DNA from: Candidatus Fukatsuia endosymbiont of Tuberolachnus salignus
GTDB lineage: Bacteria > Pseudomonadota > Gammaproteobacteria > Enterobacterales > Enterobacteriaceae
Assembly: GCF_964030845.1 (NCBI RefSeq)
Contig: NZ_OZ034983.1
Coordinates: 1,054,001 to 1,118,000 of the forward strand
Direction of reading: 5' to 3'
DNA length: 64,000 nt
This document shows positions 38,515 to 47,927 of the stretch, piece after piece. The notes beneath the pieces are model-generated. The model was not told the origin of the DNA. It did no database searches and saw only the letters and a program-made list of their open reading frames with translations. Made by a program: the position numbers and the translations under genes. How positions within the stretch are numbered: the first letter of the stretch is position 1; the number at the start of each line of letters is the position of its first letter.

Positions 38515-40236
38515 CAATTGATACGGTGACTTAAGCTCTACTGCAGGCAACCCAAGCTGGAGGGCGATCCCCGGTAAAAAATGATCTCCTACCTTTTCTG
38601 ATAGCAAGCGATTTTGTTGATAAACCACGATAAATTTTTCATGACAAGACAATTGGCTTAGCCTGGTGACGGCTTTGCTATCCAATAGTGCCCTTTCAAC
38701 AATGTTATTCGGATTGCCCATCGAGGACAATGTCACCACTCTTATCCCTTTTTTATAGGCAGTAGAACACAAATTTCTCAGTGCAAGAGGCAGATGCACT
38801 ATCTTTGCCGTCATCCCGCTTTCCATGTAATCCTCTACTGATCGTCTTCTTTCCGTGGTTAATGGCAAACAAAGGGTGCTAATGCCATGTGCTTTGAGTT
38901 TGTCGATGTACTCGACAATAAAATTCAGACTGTTCCTGTACTGGGCAGGATTGCTATCGTCATAACCCAAGAGTACGCCTGGGGGGCCCTGCTCCAGCAC
39001 AACCCTCAGTTGAGTTTTTACGTGCTGATCTTGAATTCGTTGATGTTCTTCGGGGGAGACAGCGGCTTCAAGAAAGCATCGACTAGGCACCTGAAAAAGT
39101 CGCTCATTCAAACTGTTCCGTGCTGTACCAGCATACTTGCTATCCCAGTGAGCGACATCCAGCTTAGTATAATAAATGCTGTCATAAATTTTTTTTATCT
39201 CATTAGCCGCCGCTGGAGGGGTGTCGCTGACTTCTTCAAGCAGGAAATTGATTAAATCTGAACGGGAAGATAGCTTTGTATTAAACAATATCTGATAAAA
39301 ATCAACCGCAAACGATAAGTTCTTTTCGGCAATCTTGATAAGTTTTCCTTGGCAAGGTGCTACCCTCTCACGATTAAATAGCGCCTGGGTAATCTGCTTG
39401 TCCAGTAACGAAACTGTTTTACGGTCAGTATCCTGAGACCGTAGTTGCATTTTCAGCGTAAAAGCGGCGGTAATTTGCTCTCTACCCGACGTACGATGAA
39501 GTGCATCGAGAGACGTGATCATGGCGCGATATGACGAGCTTGAAGCACGAGTGAGCTTAAGCAAGTTTGCCGTTTCATTGTCGGTGAAAATATTGATTAT
39601 ATTCCAGCTATTCTTAATGTTAACGGGAATGGCGCGCAATTGCCGCAATAATTGTGTCTTTTTACGGAATTGACTGACTGACATCACACCAACAAAGCCA
39701 TTCCCGGTTTGTTCGCTTTTACCCTCTCCGTTACGAATGAGTGTGCGATGGGGATTTTTTTCTACCCGTAATCTATCAATCATCGATGTATAGTCGATGT
39801 CACTGGCATGCTTCAACAACTGATCCAATATATTAGCGTATGTATCTGTGTTATCACCCACAGCACCCGTCATATAAGAAGCCGCGTGGCATGTCTGCGT
39901 GTACAGGATATCCAACAGATGAGGCCCAGGTGTAATCTTTAACTCTCTCCAATGACTGAAAAATTTACCGATATCTGAGAGAGTCATCGAGTGTAACAAG
40001 TGAGGTGAGATACCCGTCAACTCACCGTCAGGCAGACCAGAAAGCACAGGTATTAATAGGTAAGGCTTTTCTAAACGTTTAAACCACTCTGGGTTCTTTT
40101 CTATGTAGTCAAGAGCGGTCTTACAGTCTAATTTTGAGAAAAAACGATCAGCGTCTTGCGGATTTTTCAGGCCATCTACAGTGGTTAAAAAACAGGGTGT
40201 GGCTAAGCTGGCTATTTCTGTAGTAGTCTTCAGCAT
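38461..40236 (-). CDS. Unrecognised 591-residue protein with degenerate TIKI/EreA-like C-terminal domain
   Basis: I do not recognise the full protein. Residues 1-400 match no family I know, and there is no signal peptide or clear membrane segment. Residues about 405-575 follow the order of the TIKI/EreA/ChaN-like domain of large Pseudomonas-type toxins: VLLGYDDSN where GEAHS is usual, then an Leu-rich helix, GISTLCLPL (usually YLEHL), VEDYMESG, AYKKGIRVVTL, and KFIVVYQQNRLL (usually a G-N-x-H strand), then GIALQLGLPAVEL. The expected Glu and His residues are replaced, so catalysis is unlikely. AAGGGGGA lies just before the ATG. The last 18 codons are antisense to aroH, so the natural end may have been changed. 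It could be an effector-like protein. Confidence 0.75.
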   Translation of the reverse strand: MLKTTTEIASLATPCFLTTVDGLKNPQDADRFFSKLDCKTALDYIEKNPEWFKRLEKPYLLIPVLSGLPDGELTGISPHLLHSMTLSDIGKFFSHWRELKITPGPHLLDILYTQTCHAASYMTGAVGDNTDTYANILDQLLKHASDIDYTSMIDRLRVEKNPHRTLIRNGEGKSEQTGNGFVGVMSVSQFRKKTQLLRQLRAIPVNIKNSWNIINIFTDNETANLLKLTRASSSSYRAMITSLDALHRTSGREQITAAFTLKMQLRSQDTDRKTVSLLDKQITQALFNRERVAPCQGKLIKIAEKNLSFAVDFYQILFNTKLSSRSDLINFLLEEVSDTPPAAANEIKKIYDSIYYTKLDVAHWDSKYAGTARNSLNERLFQVPSRCFLEAAVSPEEHQRIQDQHVKTQLRVVLEQGPPGVLLGYDDSNPAQYRNSLNFIVEYIDKLKAHGISTLCLPLTTERRRSVEDYMESGMTAKIVHLPLALRNLCSTAYKKGIRVVTLSSMGNPNNIVERALLDSKAVTRLSQLSCHEKFIVVYQQNRLLSEKVGDHFLPGIALQLGLPAVELKSPYQLSFLDEVAQRKASSDRIS

Positions 40237-40568
40237 ACAAGTCCCCCTTGCACTAAGCGATATAAATCTACGCCATATATATTCCCGTCCCGTGTCATCT
40301 TCTAATAAATTTATAGATATTTTTTTATTATAAAATTAGTGAATAAATTTGATTGCCTGGCATTAATTATATTTAATTATAAAATGAAAACAGAAAATTC
40401 ATTCATGAACAGCGAGCACAAGAGATTTCGAATAGGCTCTAAGCATAGAGCCTTCAACAACGATAAGTAAGGGTAGACGTTAACCATTTTTATATAATAA
40501 AAAATTATATTCTTAGTTACATAAGTAGTAAAAACTAAATAGCTAACGTGATAATTGCCTTATTGTGG
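40237..40568. other. AT-rich gap inside the island with a family 2 end
   Basis: Very AT-rich spacer between the two island genes. A single family 2 end (AGCGAGCACAAGAGATTTCG) lies at 40411-40438, followed by a perfect hairpin GGCTCTA-AGCA-TAGAGCC at 40435-40452 without a T-run. No gene is seen. The spacing suggests the two genes may have separate promoters. Confidence 0.6.
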
Positions 40569-43500
40569 CTACGATGGATACCACCACGGTCCAACAGGCT
40601 CAGATTTAGGCTGATCACTTTCGTTTCCTAGCTTTTCTTGAGCATTATCGATTTCCTGTTCTAGCTCTTCTTTGGAAACTCTGAGTTCTTCAAGTTTTAT
40701 ATTTTGAATTTTTATCGTATTGTTAATTTCTTCAATTGTAGCCCGACATTTCTTTATTTCTGCTTCCCTTGCTAACTCCTCATCATCTAACGTAGAGATA
40801 TTAATATCGAGAGAATCCCTCTTTTTTTGTATGTCTATTATTTTAATTTCTAAATTAGCACGCTGATCTTCAAGTGCACCTATGTTTTCCTGTATCATTT
40901 TGCATTTTTTTATTTCCAGTCTGTCGCATAATATTTCCTGTATATTTTTTACTGTCTTATCACCTTGTAACGCAGATATATTATTATATATACCATTGTA
41001 TATCTTTGTCTGACTATGATCTGTATAATCAGCCATACTACCTATTATTTCTTTTATAGACTCTATCGTGCTTAACTGTTTTTCAGCTGTAAGAGTACCC
41101 ATTTTTTCTTCAAGTACAGGCTGATATTTTGCTATTTTTTCATCTAAATATAATGCTATCTCATCTGTAGATAATAAATCCCGCTTCAATTTCTCTATAC
41201 TTTCATTCCCATCTCGATACTCCTTTTGCAGTACCATCACTTCCTGATTTTTTTCTTTAAGCTTATGTCTTTCTTCTATGATTAGACTATCCTTTGTCTC
41301 TCCTTCTAATTTTATTATCTTCTCCTTATTTTCCAACAAAGACTCTTTATTTTTCTCAATTAAAATTAAGAGTTCATTGATTCCATTTATTTTCTCATCA
41401 TGCAAAATATATAACTTATTCCAATCAGTTTTTTCTTTAGCCGGTTTTTTAATTTCGCTATTGAATTCTCTATTATCAGGCAAAATCTGATAATAAGGTT
41501 TAAAATCAGGCTCAGATGCAAGGAACGGAAGTAGAGGGTATTCACCCTTGCTAACTCTTTCAAGATCCGATTTTAACTCTTCTATCTTTTTTGTAACCTC
41601 CAATTTAACTTTATGCCATTTTTGTATATGTCCTCGCTTATTCGAATTTTCTATTACTAATTTCGGGTCAGCAGGATTATCAGTTTCTAACTCTACATCT
41701 GCTAGATTTTGATCAGCAGTCAATAGCATTTCTTCATATTGACCAAACACGGTCTCCAGCAATTTTGTTAACTCTTTACTCTTAGCATCAGACAGAGAAG
41801 TATTAGCAGTTTGAGTGACCTCAGTAGTGTGATTTAATGCGCTTGCGTTTTCTCCTGACTCCGCTTTCATCGTATCAATCTGCGAAGATATTTCATCTTC
41901 CGGCCTCAAGCTATTAAGCTCATTCCATTCCGCAATCAGCTTTGTTTTATATTCTTCGATCAGCTTAATCTCATACTTTAGGAGCCGTACATCCCGAGCT
42001 GCTTCTTGAGGCGCTTCCCCGAAATTTTTTATAGACTGTATCGCGTCGTAGCTATTTCTTCGAGGATCTGTCACAAACTGTTGAGCCTGTTGTTTCTCTT
42101 CAGGACTTATAGCTGGTACTACCTTGTCAGGATTTTTCTGTAAATATTCGATGGCATTGCGTAGAGTCTCAGAACCACTATCAAGCAATTGGAATGCCTG
42201 CTCTTCCGATCGGTACTTAAGTTCTCGTGAATGTAATTGGAGTTTTTGCACGGTTTGACTATAGAGGCTTTCATTATTTAGCCTTGCCAAATCATTATAA
42301 CCCTTTGATAAAATACCTTCCTTCTGAAAAATAGATCTCTCCAGTCGAGTTATTCTATCCTTTAGGTAACTGGAAAATTTAGGCGCCATTTGAGACATTT
42401 GAATATTAGCCAACATACGATCTAAGTCAGGATCTGGAGCGAGCATGCGAGCTAATAGCTGATCATCTGATTCCTCTGGCACAGCTATAGGCATGGTTTC
42501 AAAGCCCTCCACACCTCGTTCCCCAATAGATGTTTTTTCGCTTTCCGTAGGCTCATTCCACAGTGGAAATACAGGGCTTTTCTGGCTTAACGTTGATGTT
42601 GTTTCTGGTGCAGTTGTTGGAATTTTCTCAGCTTGACTGAGAATAGATTGCGGACTAGCGCTATTCGTTTTTGGAGGCAAAACTAAAGGAATGTCTGACA
42701 CTCGAGCCGCGTCAGGACTAGGTCCTACACTTAATATCGTTGGCGTTTCGTCTTGCACAACTTCACTAGAAGGTTGATTAGCTTCAAGGGCTGGTTTAGA
42801 CATCGTCCCTGTTACTGCCTGAACATTCACTTTGTAAATGTCAAACCCTCCGAGTTGCCCAATTCCGTAATGCTTCGCCAGTTCTTTTACTCTACTCTTT
42901 AGCTCATCAATATTGTCACCTATAACGCTTGTAACAACATTCTCACCATAGAAGTCGAGGGATAGTTTTCCTTCTTCACTTTTTTTGATAATAAAAGGAA
43001 CAGTATCATTTTTGCTTTTTAATAAATAAACCTCTGGTTTTTTCCCGTTGAACGGATCTATTTGCTTGATGGCAGTAAAAATATGAGGATTTCCGACGAC
43101 ATCAATCTCTTTTATTTTTCTCATTTTCTCAGGAGATAACATGACTTGCATCATTCCACTTTCGGAAGAAGCTAGGCTTTTTTCTTGTCCATTAGTCACT
43201 ATTTTCTGCAGGCTTAATGTTTCCTCACTTGGGATGATTGGTTCTGCTTGTCCAGATACAGACGGATTAAGCCTTGTTTGCAACTCTTCAGATCCCAAGA
43301 CGCCAAATCCATTCTTAGACTCTAATTTAGATGGTTTACCTTTTTGCAATTGCACAGAATGCTCTGTAGCTCCACTGCTTATTTCCGTTGGTGCACCAGT
43401 ATCGACTGAATGTGAAAAGGGGACAGGCGCTTTTGCTGCCTCAACTATTGTAGCGGCCTCTTTCACTGGACTTGCAGGCCTAGGTTCACTCTCAGCGGCA

Positions 43501-46500
43501 AATATCTTAGCAGACTTACTGTCCAATTTGATTGATGTTGATGTATCGAACAAAGACGAATCTTGTTTCCCTAATACCGCAATTCCCTCAACAGGAGCGT
43601 TATATGATGATTTCTTTTCTTCAGCTACTACCAAATTCTCCCCAGAAGTCGCTAGGGTGACACGATTTGCAGGAGGTGGGCTCGCTTGAACAGTCGGCTC
43701 AGTGACTTTGTCGGTATTCATACCTGCTTCACGCACCGGATTCTCAGGCTGAGGCTCAGTGGCGCTTGACTGACTGATTGGTGTCTCGATTAAAGGCGAA
43801 TGTTCTTCCTGTAATGGCACCGAGGAGCTTTTAGCAGGCCTCTGGGCAGGGTTCATTTTTGATCGTTTTTCTGGCTCTACTTTAACGTGCATCGGGCCAT
43901 CATTAGGTACTTTTTCAGAATCACCTAGGTCATCCAATTTCAAATCCGTAAATCTATTCCCAAGCACTAACTCAAATGGTTCATCTCCTTTGATAGCTGC
44001 TCTCCATGATCCATGTCCTCCTCTCTGTCTTTTTTTAACAAAACCCTCCTCGTCTATTTCAAGAGGTTTACTCTTGCTGCTAACTGCTAAATTTGAACTT
44101 GGTTTCACTCCCTTTCTATTTGTTTTTTGTTTAGCGTTAGCTTGAGATGAAATGGCCTTCGGTTCTTTTGGTGCATTATTTTCCTTTACAACCTCCGCGA
44201 ATGTTCTTCGTTCACCAGCATCAGAGAAATGTGAAACGGGCATTCCCTCGACAGGAACGTTATTTGATGATTTCTCTTCTTCAGCGACTACCAAATTCTC
44301 CCCAGAGAGTGGCTGTGTTTCTGTTACCGCTACTGTATCACTAACAGATAATGTAATAGGTTGGCTCGGAAGACTAGCGCTATTCGTTTTTGGAGGCAAA
44401 ACTAAAGGAATGTCTGACACTCGAGCCGCGTCAGGACTAGGTTGTACACTTAATATCGTTGGCTTTTCTTCTTGCACAGTTTCACTAGAAGGTTGATTAG
44501 CTTCAAGGGCTGGTTTAGACATCGTCCCTGTTACTGCCTGAACATTCACTTTGTAAATGTCAAACCCTCCGAGTTGCCCAATTCCGTAATGCTTCGCCAG
44601 TTCTTTTACTTTACTCTTTAGCTCATCAATATTGTCACCTATAACGCTTGTAACAACATTCTCACCATAGAAGTCGAGGGATAGTTTTCCTTCTTCACTT
44701 TTTTTGATAATAAAAGGAACAGTATCATTTTCGCTTTTTAATAAATAAACCTCTGGTTTTTTCCCGTTGAACGGATCTATTTGCTTGATGGCAGTAAAAA
44801 TATGAGGATTTCCGACGACATCAATCTCTTTTATTTCTCTCATTTTCTCAGGAGATAACATGACTTGCATCATTCCACTTTCGGAAGAAGCTAGGCTTTT
44901 TTCTTGCCCATGAGTCACTACTTCCTGCAGGCTCAATGTTTCCTCACTTGGTTCTGCTTGTCCAGATACAGACGGATTAAGCCTTGTTTGAAACTCTTCA
45001 GATTCCAAGACGCCAAATCTATCCTTAGACTCTAATTCAGATGGTTTACCTTTTTGCAATTGCACAGAAGGCTCTCTAGCTTTACTGCTTATTTCCAGTG
45101 TAGACTCTTGTTGCATAGCAAAACTGCTCGCCGCTGTATTTTTAGCTCCTCTATGTCTTTTAGGTGTAACAAAACCATCCGCGTATGTTTTTTTCTCTGC
45201 ACCCAAAATAACCGCTGACTCAGAGAATAACTTATCAGATGATAGCTCAGACTGGGTTTCAATATCTGCTTGCTCCGGAGCCAAAGGTAACATTGATGTT
45301 GTTTCTGGCACAATTTTTGGAACTTCCTCAGATTCACGGGAAGGAGCTTGATTCGCCGCTTCAATAGCCGGTTTAGAGACTGTCTCTATATACTTAGACT
45401 GCGTATTTCCGTGAGAAAGACTCTTTGGAGACAATCCGTCTTTATATATTTCTTTTGCAAGAGACTTAATGACAGCTTCTATACTTTCTAAACTGTATTG
45501 CTCTGCAATTTTTCTTAGCCCCTGTTGCTCGGTGGCTATACGCCTTGTTGTGTCAAAAAACAAGTCTTGAAGTTCAAGCCTTTTATTTTCATCATTAATA
45601 GAGTCAAACAATTCCGCTTGCTTATTAATAGAAGCAACAATTTCAGCCATTTTATCTTTGAGAAAAGAATCCTCTGCGGATACGTGATCATTTGATTCGA
45701 TAGGTAACTTTGGAGCTAATTCAGAAGTTGGATCGTAAGAATATGGTGCTGATAATAGCTTATTCAATTCGCTGAAATCGAGTGAAAACGTTCTCGCACC
45801 TGATATCGCCACTGTACTCTCTGTTTGAGTTGAAGCTTTGCTAGCTTTGGCTACAACACTCGTGATCTCTTCAGTTTCAGGCCGTATACCTGCCGTCATC
45901 CAACCAGCACCTTGCTGTTTTGGGTCTTGTGGATCTTGTCTCAGAACCGGAGCACCATTTACACTATCTCCTTTGCTTAATACAGATTCCGATGACTCAG
46001 ATCCATTTTGTTCTCCAGGCATCTCAACTAGGGTTTTTTCATCAATCTTAGGCGTTTCTATTTCTTGCTTTTCTTCAGCTGTCACTAAACCATCGACAGA
46101 TGTAGATGCATCTTTACTATTTGATAGCATTGATGCACCAACCGATTTATGTTCTTTAGCCGGCTCTAAATCATCGACAGATGTAGATGCATCTTTACTA
46201 TTTGATAGCATCGATGCACCAACCGATTTATGTTCTTTAGCCGGCTCTAAATCATCGACAGATGTAGATGCATCTTTACTATTTGATAGCATCGATGCAC
46301 CAACCGATTTATGTTCTTTAGCCGGCTCTAAATCATCGACAGATGTAGATGCATCTTTACTATTTGATAGCATCGATGCACCAACCGATTTATGTTCTTT
46401 AGCCGGCTCTAAATCATCGACAGATGTAGATGCATCTTTACTATTTGATAGCGTCGATGTACCAACTGATTTGTGTTCTTTAGCCGGCTCTAAATCATCG

Positions 46501-47762
46501 ACAGATGTAGATGCATCTTTACTATTTGATAGCGTCGATGTACCAACCGATTTATGTTCTTTAGCCGACACTAAATCATCGACAGATGTAGATGCATCTT
46601 TACTATTTGATAGCGTCGATGTACCAACCGATTTATGTTCTTTAGCCGGTACTAAACCATCGACAGATGTAGATGCATCTTTACTATTTGATAGCATCGA
46701 TGTACCAACCGATTTATGTTCTTTAGCCGGCACTAAATCATCGACAGATGTAGATGCATCTTTACTATTTGATAGCGTCGATGTACCAACCGATTTATGT
46801 TCTTTAGCCGGCACTAAATCATCGACAGATGTAGATGCATCTTTACTATTTGATAGCGTCGATGTACCAACCGATTTTGTTTTTATATTTTTTTTCAGAG
46901 CAGTAGGTTGCGGCTGTTTCCTTTCTTCTGGCATCTTAACGACTAATTTTTCTTTACTAACAGATCTGCTACGACTCCTAGGGTAATGGATTTCTGAATC
47001 TAAACCATTTTGACGGGACGTCTGAAGAGTCCCTCCCTTCCTAGAATTTGTAGGATGCATCTGAGGTACCGTACCCGATGTTTGAACAGATTTACTGCTT
47101 ACTTCCCTTGCCGTTGATGTACCGCCTGATATTTCTTCGACTTCTGTTCCAGATTTTTCGCTCACTATGGGTTCGGATTTTGAAGGGTTTTTATGTAATA
47201 TTCCCTGAAAGAATCTCCATATCATCCTGAGAAATCTATGTTGTTTTTTTTCAACAACTCCTACAGGATCCGTGAAAGTAGATTTATCATCGGTGCTTGG
47301 TTTCGCTGATTGTGTTTCTTCCTTATTTGCAGAAGCCTCCGAAGGTTTGCTCTCTATGACATTCTTTTCTGACATAGACGATGATACAGCTGGAGATTTA
47401 TGAGCCTTCGGTGGTACAACAGGTTGATGAGGTTCTGTAGGAAGATCAGTCTGAGTACCTTGATCAGTGAATGATGGTTCTGGAGACGTTCTTGCTGCTA
47501 AATGAGGAGTCTCCGGCAGCTGACTTTGCTTTTCTGGATGTGGAATAACACGACCCTGTTTTTCTCCTTCTGCAGCACCTGCAGAATACTTTACTGATAT
47601 AGAGACGGATAAGCGGTAAGGTAAGTAAGGCGAGCGAAAAGCACCCGTAAATTCTACAGCAAAGGGTGTAGTGCACTTTGCTGCTCCAGTTTCTGTAGAC
47701 ACTACGACTCTTACAATAGAATGAGTTGTCTGCTTAGTATTATTATAAGAAACTGTGCCCAC
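40569..47762 (-). CDS. Giant repetitive low-complexity protein of about 2,400 residues, function unknown
   Basis: The frame opens at TTG 47774, but GTG 47762 has GGAG six bases before it and is the better start (2,397 residues). Numbers here count from the TTG. Residues 1-70 look beta-rich; no signal peptide is seen. Most of residues 75-1750 is rich in Ser, Thr, Glu, Lys and Pro and probably disordered. Residues 300-569 are ten tandem 27-residue units (KSVGTSTLSNSKDASTSVDD plus LxPAKEH). A block of about 240 residues occurs twice (about 893-1134 and 1463-1707). It contains the only folded-looking segment, MSKPALEAN preceded by KHYGIGQLGGFDIYKVNVQA. Two GFV-x-x-KR-x-RG segments are seen. Residues about 1790-2380 are charged and coiled-coil-like; the end is GPWWYPS. 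No family is recognised. An effector, surface or structural protein is possible. Confidence 0.85.
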   Translation of the reverse strand: MGTVSYNNTKQTTHSIVRVVVSTETGAAKCTTPFAVEFTGAFRSPYLPYRLSVSISVKYSAGAAEGEKQGRVIPHPEKQSQLPETPHLAARTSPEPSFTDQGTQTDLPTEPHQPVVPPKAHKSPAVSSSMSEKNVIESKPSEASANKEETQSAKPSTDDKSTFTDPVGVVEKKQHRFLRMIWRFFQGILHKNPSKSEPIVSEKSGTEVEEISGGTSTAREVSSKSVQTSGTVPQMHPTNSRKGGTLQTSRQNGLDSEIHYPRSRSRSVSKEKLVVKMPEERKQPQPTALKKNIKTKSVGTSTLSNSKDASTSVDDLVPAKEHKSVGTSTLSNSKDASTSVDDLVPAKEHKSVGTSMLSNSKDASTSVDGLVPAKEHKSVGTSTLSNSKDASTSVDDLVSAKEHKSVGTSTLSNSKDASTSVDDLEPAKEHKSVGTSTLSNSKDASTSVDDLEPAKEHKSVGASMLSNSKDASTSVDDLEPAKEHKSVGASMLSNSKDASTSVDDLEPAKEHKSVGASMLSNSKDASTSVDDLEPAKEHKSVGASMLSNSKDASTSVDGLVTAEEKQEIETPKIDEKTLVEMPGEQNGSESSESVLSKGDSVNGAPVLRQDPQDPKQQGAGWMTAGIRPETEEITSVVAKASKASTQTESTVAISGARTFSLDFSELNKLLSAPYSYDPTSELAPKLPIESNDHVSAEDSFLKDKMAEIVASINKQAELFDSINDENKRLELQDLFFDTTRRIATEQQGLRKIAEQYSLESIEAVIKSLAKEIYKDGLSPKSLSHGNTQSKYIETVSKPAIEAANQAPSRESEEVPKIVPETTSMLPLAPEQADIETQSELSSDKLFSESAVILGAEKKTYADGFVTPKRHRGAKNTAASSFAMQQESTLEISSKAREPSVQLQKGKPSELESKDRFGVLESEEFQTRLNPSVSGQAEPSEETLSLQEVVTHGQEKSLASSESGMMQVMLSPEKMREIKEIDVVGNPHIFTAIKQIDPFNGKKPEVYLLKSENDTVPFIIKKSEEGKLSLDFYGENVVTSVIGDNIDELKSKVKELAKHYGIGQLGGFDIYKVNVQAVTGTMSKPALEANQPSSETVQEEKPTILSVQPSPDAARVSDIPLVLPPKTNSASLPSQPITLSVSDTVAVTETQPLSGENLVVAEEEKSSNNVPVEGMPVSHFSDAGERRTFAEVVKENNAPKEPKAISSQANAKQKTNRKGVKPSSNLAVSSKSKPLEIDEEGFVKKRQRGGHGSWRAAIKGDEPFELVLGNRFTDLKLDDLGDSEKVPNDGPMHVKVEPEKRSKMNPAQRPAKSSSVPLQEEHSPLIETPISQSSATEPQPENPVREAGMNTDKVTEPTVQASPPPANRVTLATSGENLVVAEEKKSSYNAPVEGIAVLGKQDSSLFDTSTSIKLDSKSAKIFAAESEPRPASPVKEAATIVEAAKAPVPFSHSVDTGAPTEISSGATEHSVQLQKGKPSKLESKNGFGVLGSEELQTRLNPSVSGQAEPIIPSEETLSLQKIVTNGQEKSLASSESGMMQVMLSPEKMRKIKEIDVVGNPHIFTAIKQIDPFNGKKPEVYLLKSKNDTVPFIIKKSEEGKLSLDFYGENVVTSVIGDNIDELKSRVKELAKHYGIGQLGGFDIYKVNVQAVTGTMSKPALEANQPSSEVVQDETPTILSVGPSPDAARVSDIPLVLPPKTNSASPQSILSQAEKIPTTAPETTSTLSQKSPVFPLWNEPTESEKTSIGERGVEGFETMPIAVPEESDDQLLARMLAPDPDLDRMLANIQMSQMAPKFSSYLKDRITRLERSIFQKEGILSKGYNDLARLNNESLYSQTVQKLQLHSRELKYRSEEQAFQLLDSGSETLRNAIEYLQKNPDKVVPAISPEEKQQAQQFVTDPRRNSYDAIQSIKNFGEAPQEAARDVRLLKYEIKLIEEYKTKLIAEWNELNSLRPEDEISSQIDTMKAESGENASALNHTTEVTQTANTSLSDAKSKELTKLLETVFGQYEEMLLTADQNLADVELETDNPADPKLVIENSNKRGHIQKWHKVKLEVTKKIEELKSDLERVSKGEYPLLPFLASEPDFKPYYQILPDNREFNSEIKKPAKEKTDWNKLYILHDEKINGINELLILIEKNKESLLENKEKIIKLEGETKDSLIIEERHKLKEKNQEVMVLQKEYRDGNESIEKLKRDLLSTDEIALYLDEKIAKYQPVLEEKMGTLTAEKQLSTIESIKEIIGSMADYTDHSQTKIYNGIYNNISALQGDKTVKNIQEILCDRLEIKKCKMIQENIGALEDQRANLEIKIIDIQKKRDSLDINISTLDDEELAREAEIKKCRATIEEINNTIKIQNIKLEELRVSKEELEQEIDNAQEKLGNESDQPKSEPVGPWWYPS
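42654..43386 (-). repeat. Internal duplication in the giant gene, downstream copy
   Basis: 733 bp nearly identical to 44373-45096. It encodes the stretch from SVQLQKGKPS through LDFYGENVVTSVIGDN to DIPLVLPPKTNSAS. It differs from the other copy by scattered substitutions and a 9-base insertion (IIP in AEPIIPSEE). The low divergence indicates recent duplication or gene conversion. Confidence 0.9.
44373..45096 (-). repeat. Internal duplication in the giant gene, upstream copy
   Basis: 724-bp partner of 42654-43386 in the same orientation, about 990 bp apart. Smaller related segments lie between them (SGENLVVAEE ... PVEG also occurs twice), so the middle of the gene grew by repeated duplication. 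Confidence 0.9.
46068..46877 (-). repeat. Ten 81-bp tandem repeats in the giant gene
   Basis: Period 81 bp, in frame, ten units. The 5' units of the gene read KSVGTSTL and the last four read KSVGASML; the linker changes from LVPAKEH to LEPAKEH along the array. Adjacent units are most alike, showing stepwise tandem copying. An in-frame period lets the number vary without breaking the protein. Confidence 0.95.
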
Positions 47763-47833
47763 GGTCTTCTCCAATTTTTATATTTGTTATTTTATGTTTC
47801 TGTTTAAAACAATTAGTAATATTTTGAATCATC

Positions 47834-47927
47834 TTAAACATTCATCTCGTAACACGCTTGCAGAAAACGCTTAAACAGCCGCATCCATACCTGAAGATAG
47901 GCCTCGTTGTACAGGGAATAACAGCAA
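47834..47927 (-). pseudogene. Possible C-terminal fragment of an unrecognised gene
   Basis: The minus strand reads a coding-like tail of about 29 residues (NEAYLQVWMRLFKRFLQACY, then EMNV and stop) that ends before the giant gene and is cut at its upstream side by the MITE-like element. The parent gene is not recognised. It may be chance. Confidence 0.25.

Noticed and set aside
43141..43689. A 182-codon plus-strand frame inside the giant gene
   Set aside because: It is antisense to a conserved minus-strand frame, lacks a ribosome binding site, and has no recognisable features.
46068..46877. Tandem array considered as a CRISPR
   Set aside because: Units are contiguous 81-bp in-frame repeats with no unique spacers, and no cas genes are present.
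45838..46986. A 382-codon open frame on the plus strand opposite the repeat array
   Set aside because: It is produced by the 81-bp repeats reading open on both strands. Its translation is the mirror of the array, and it has no independent start context.
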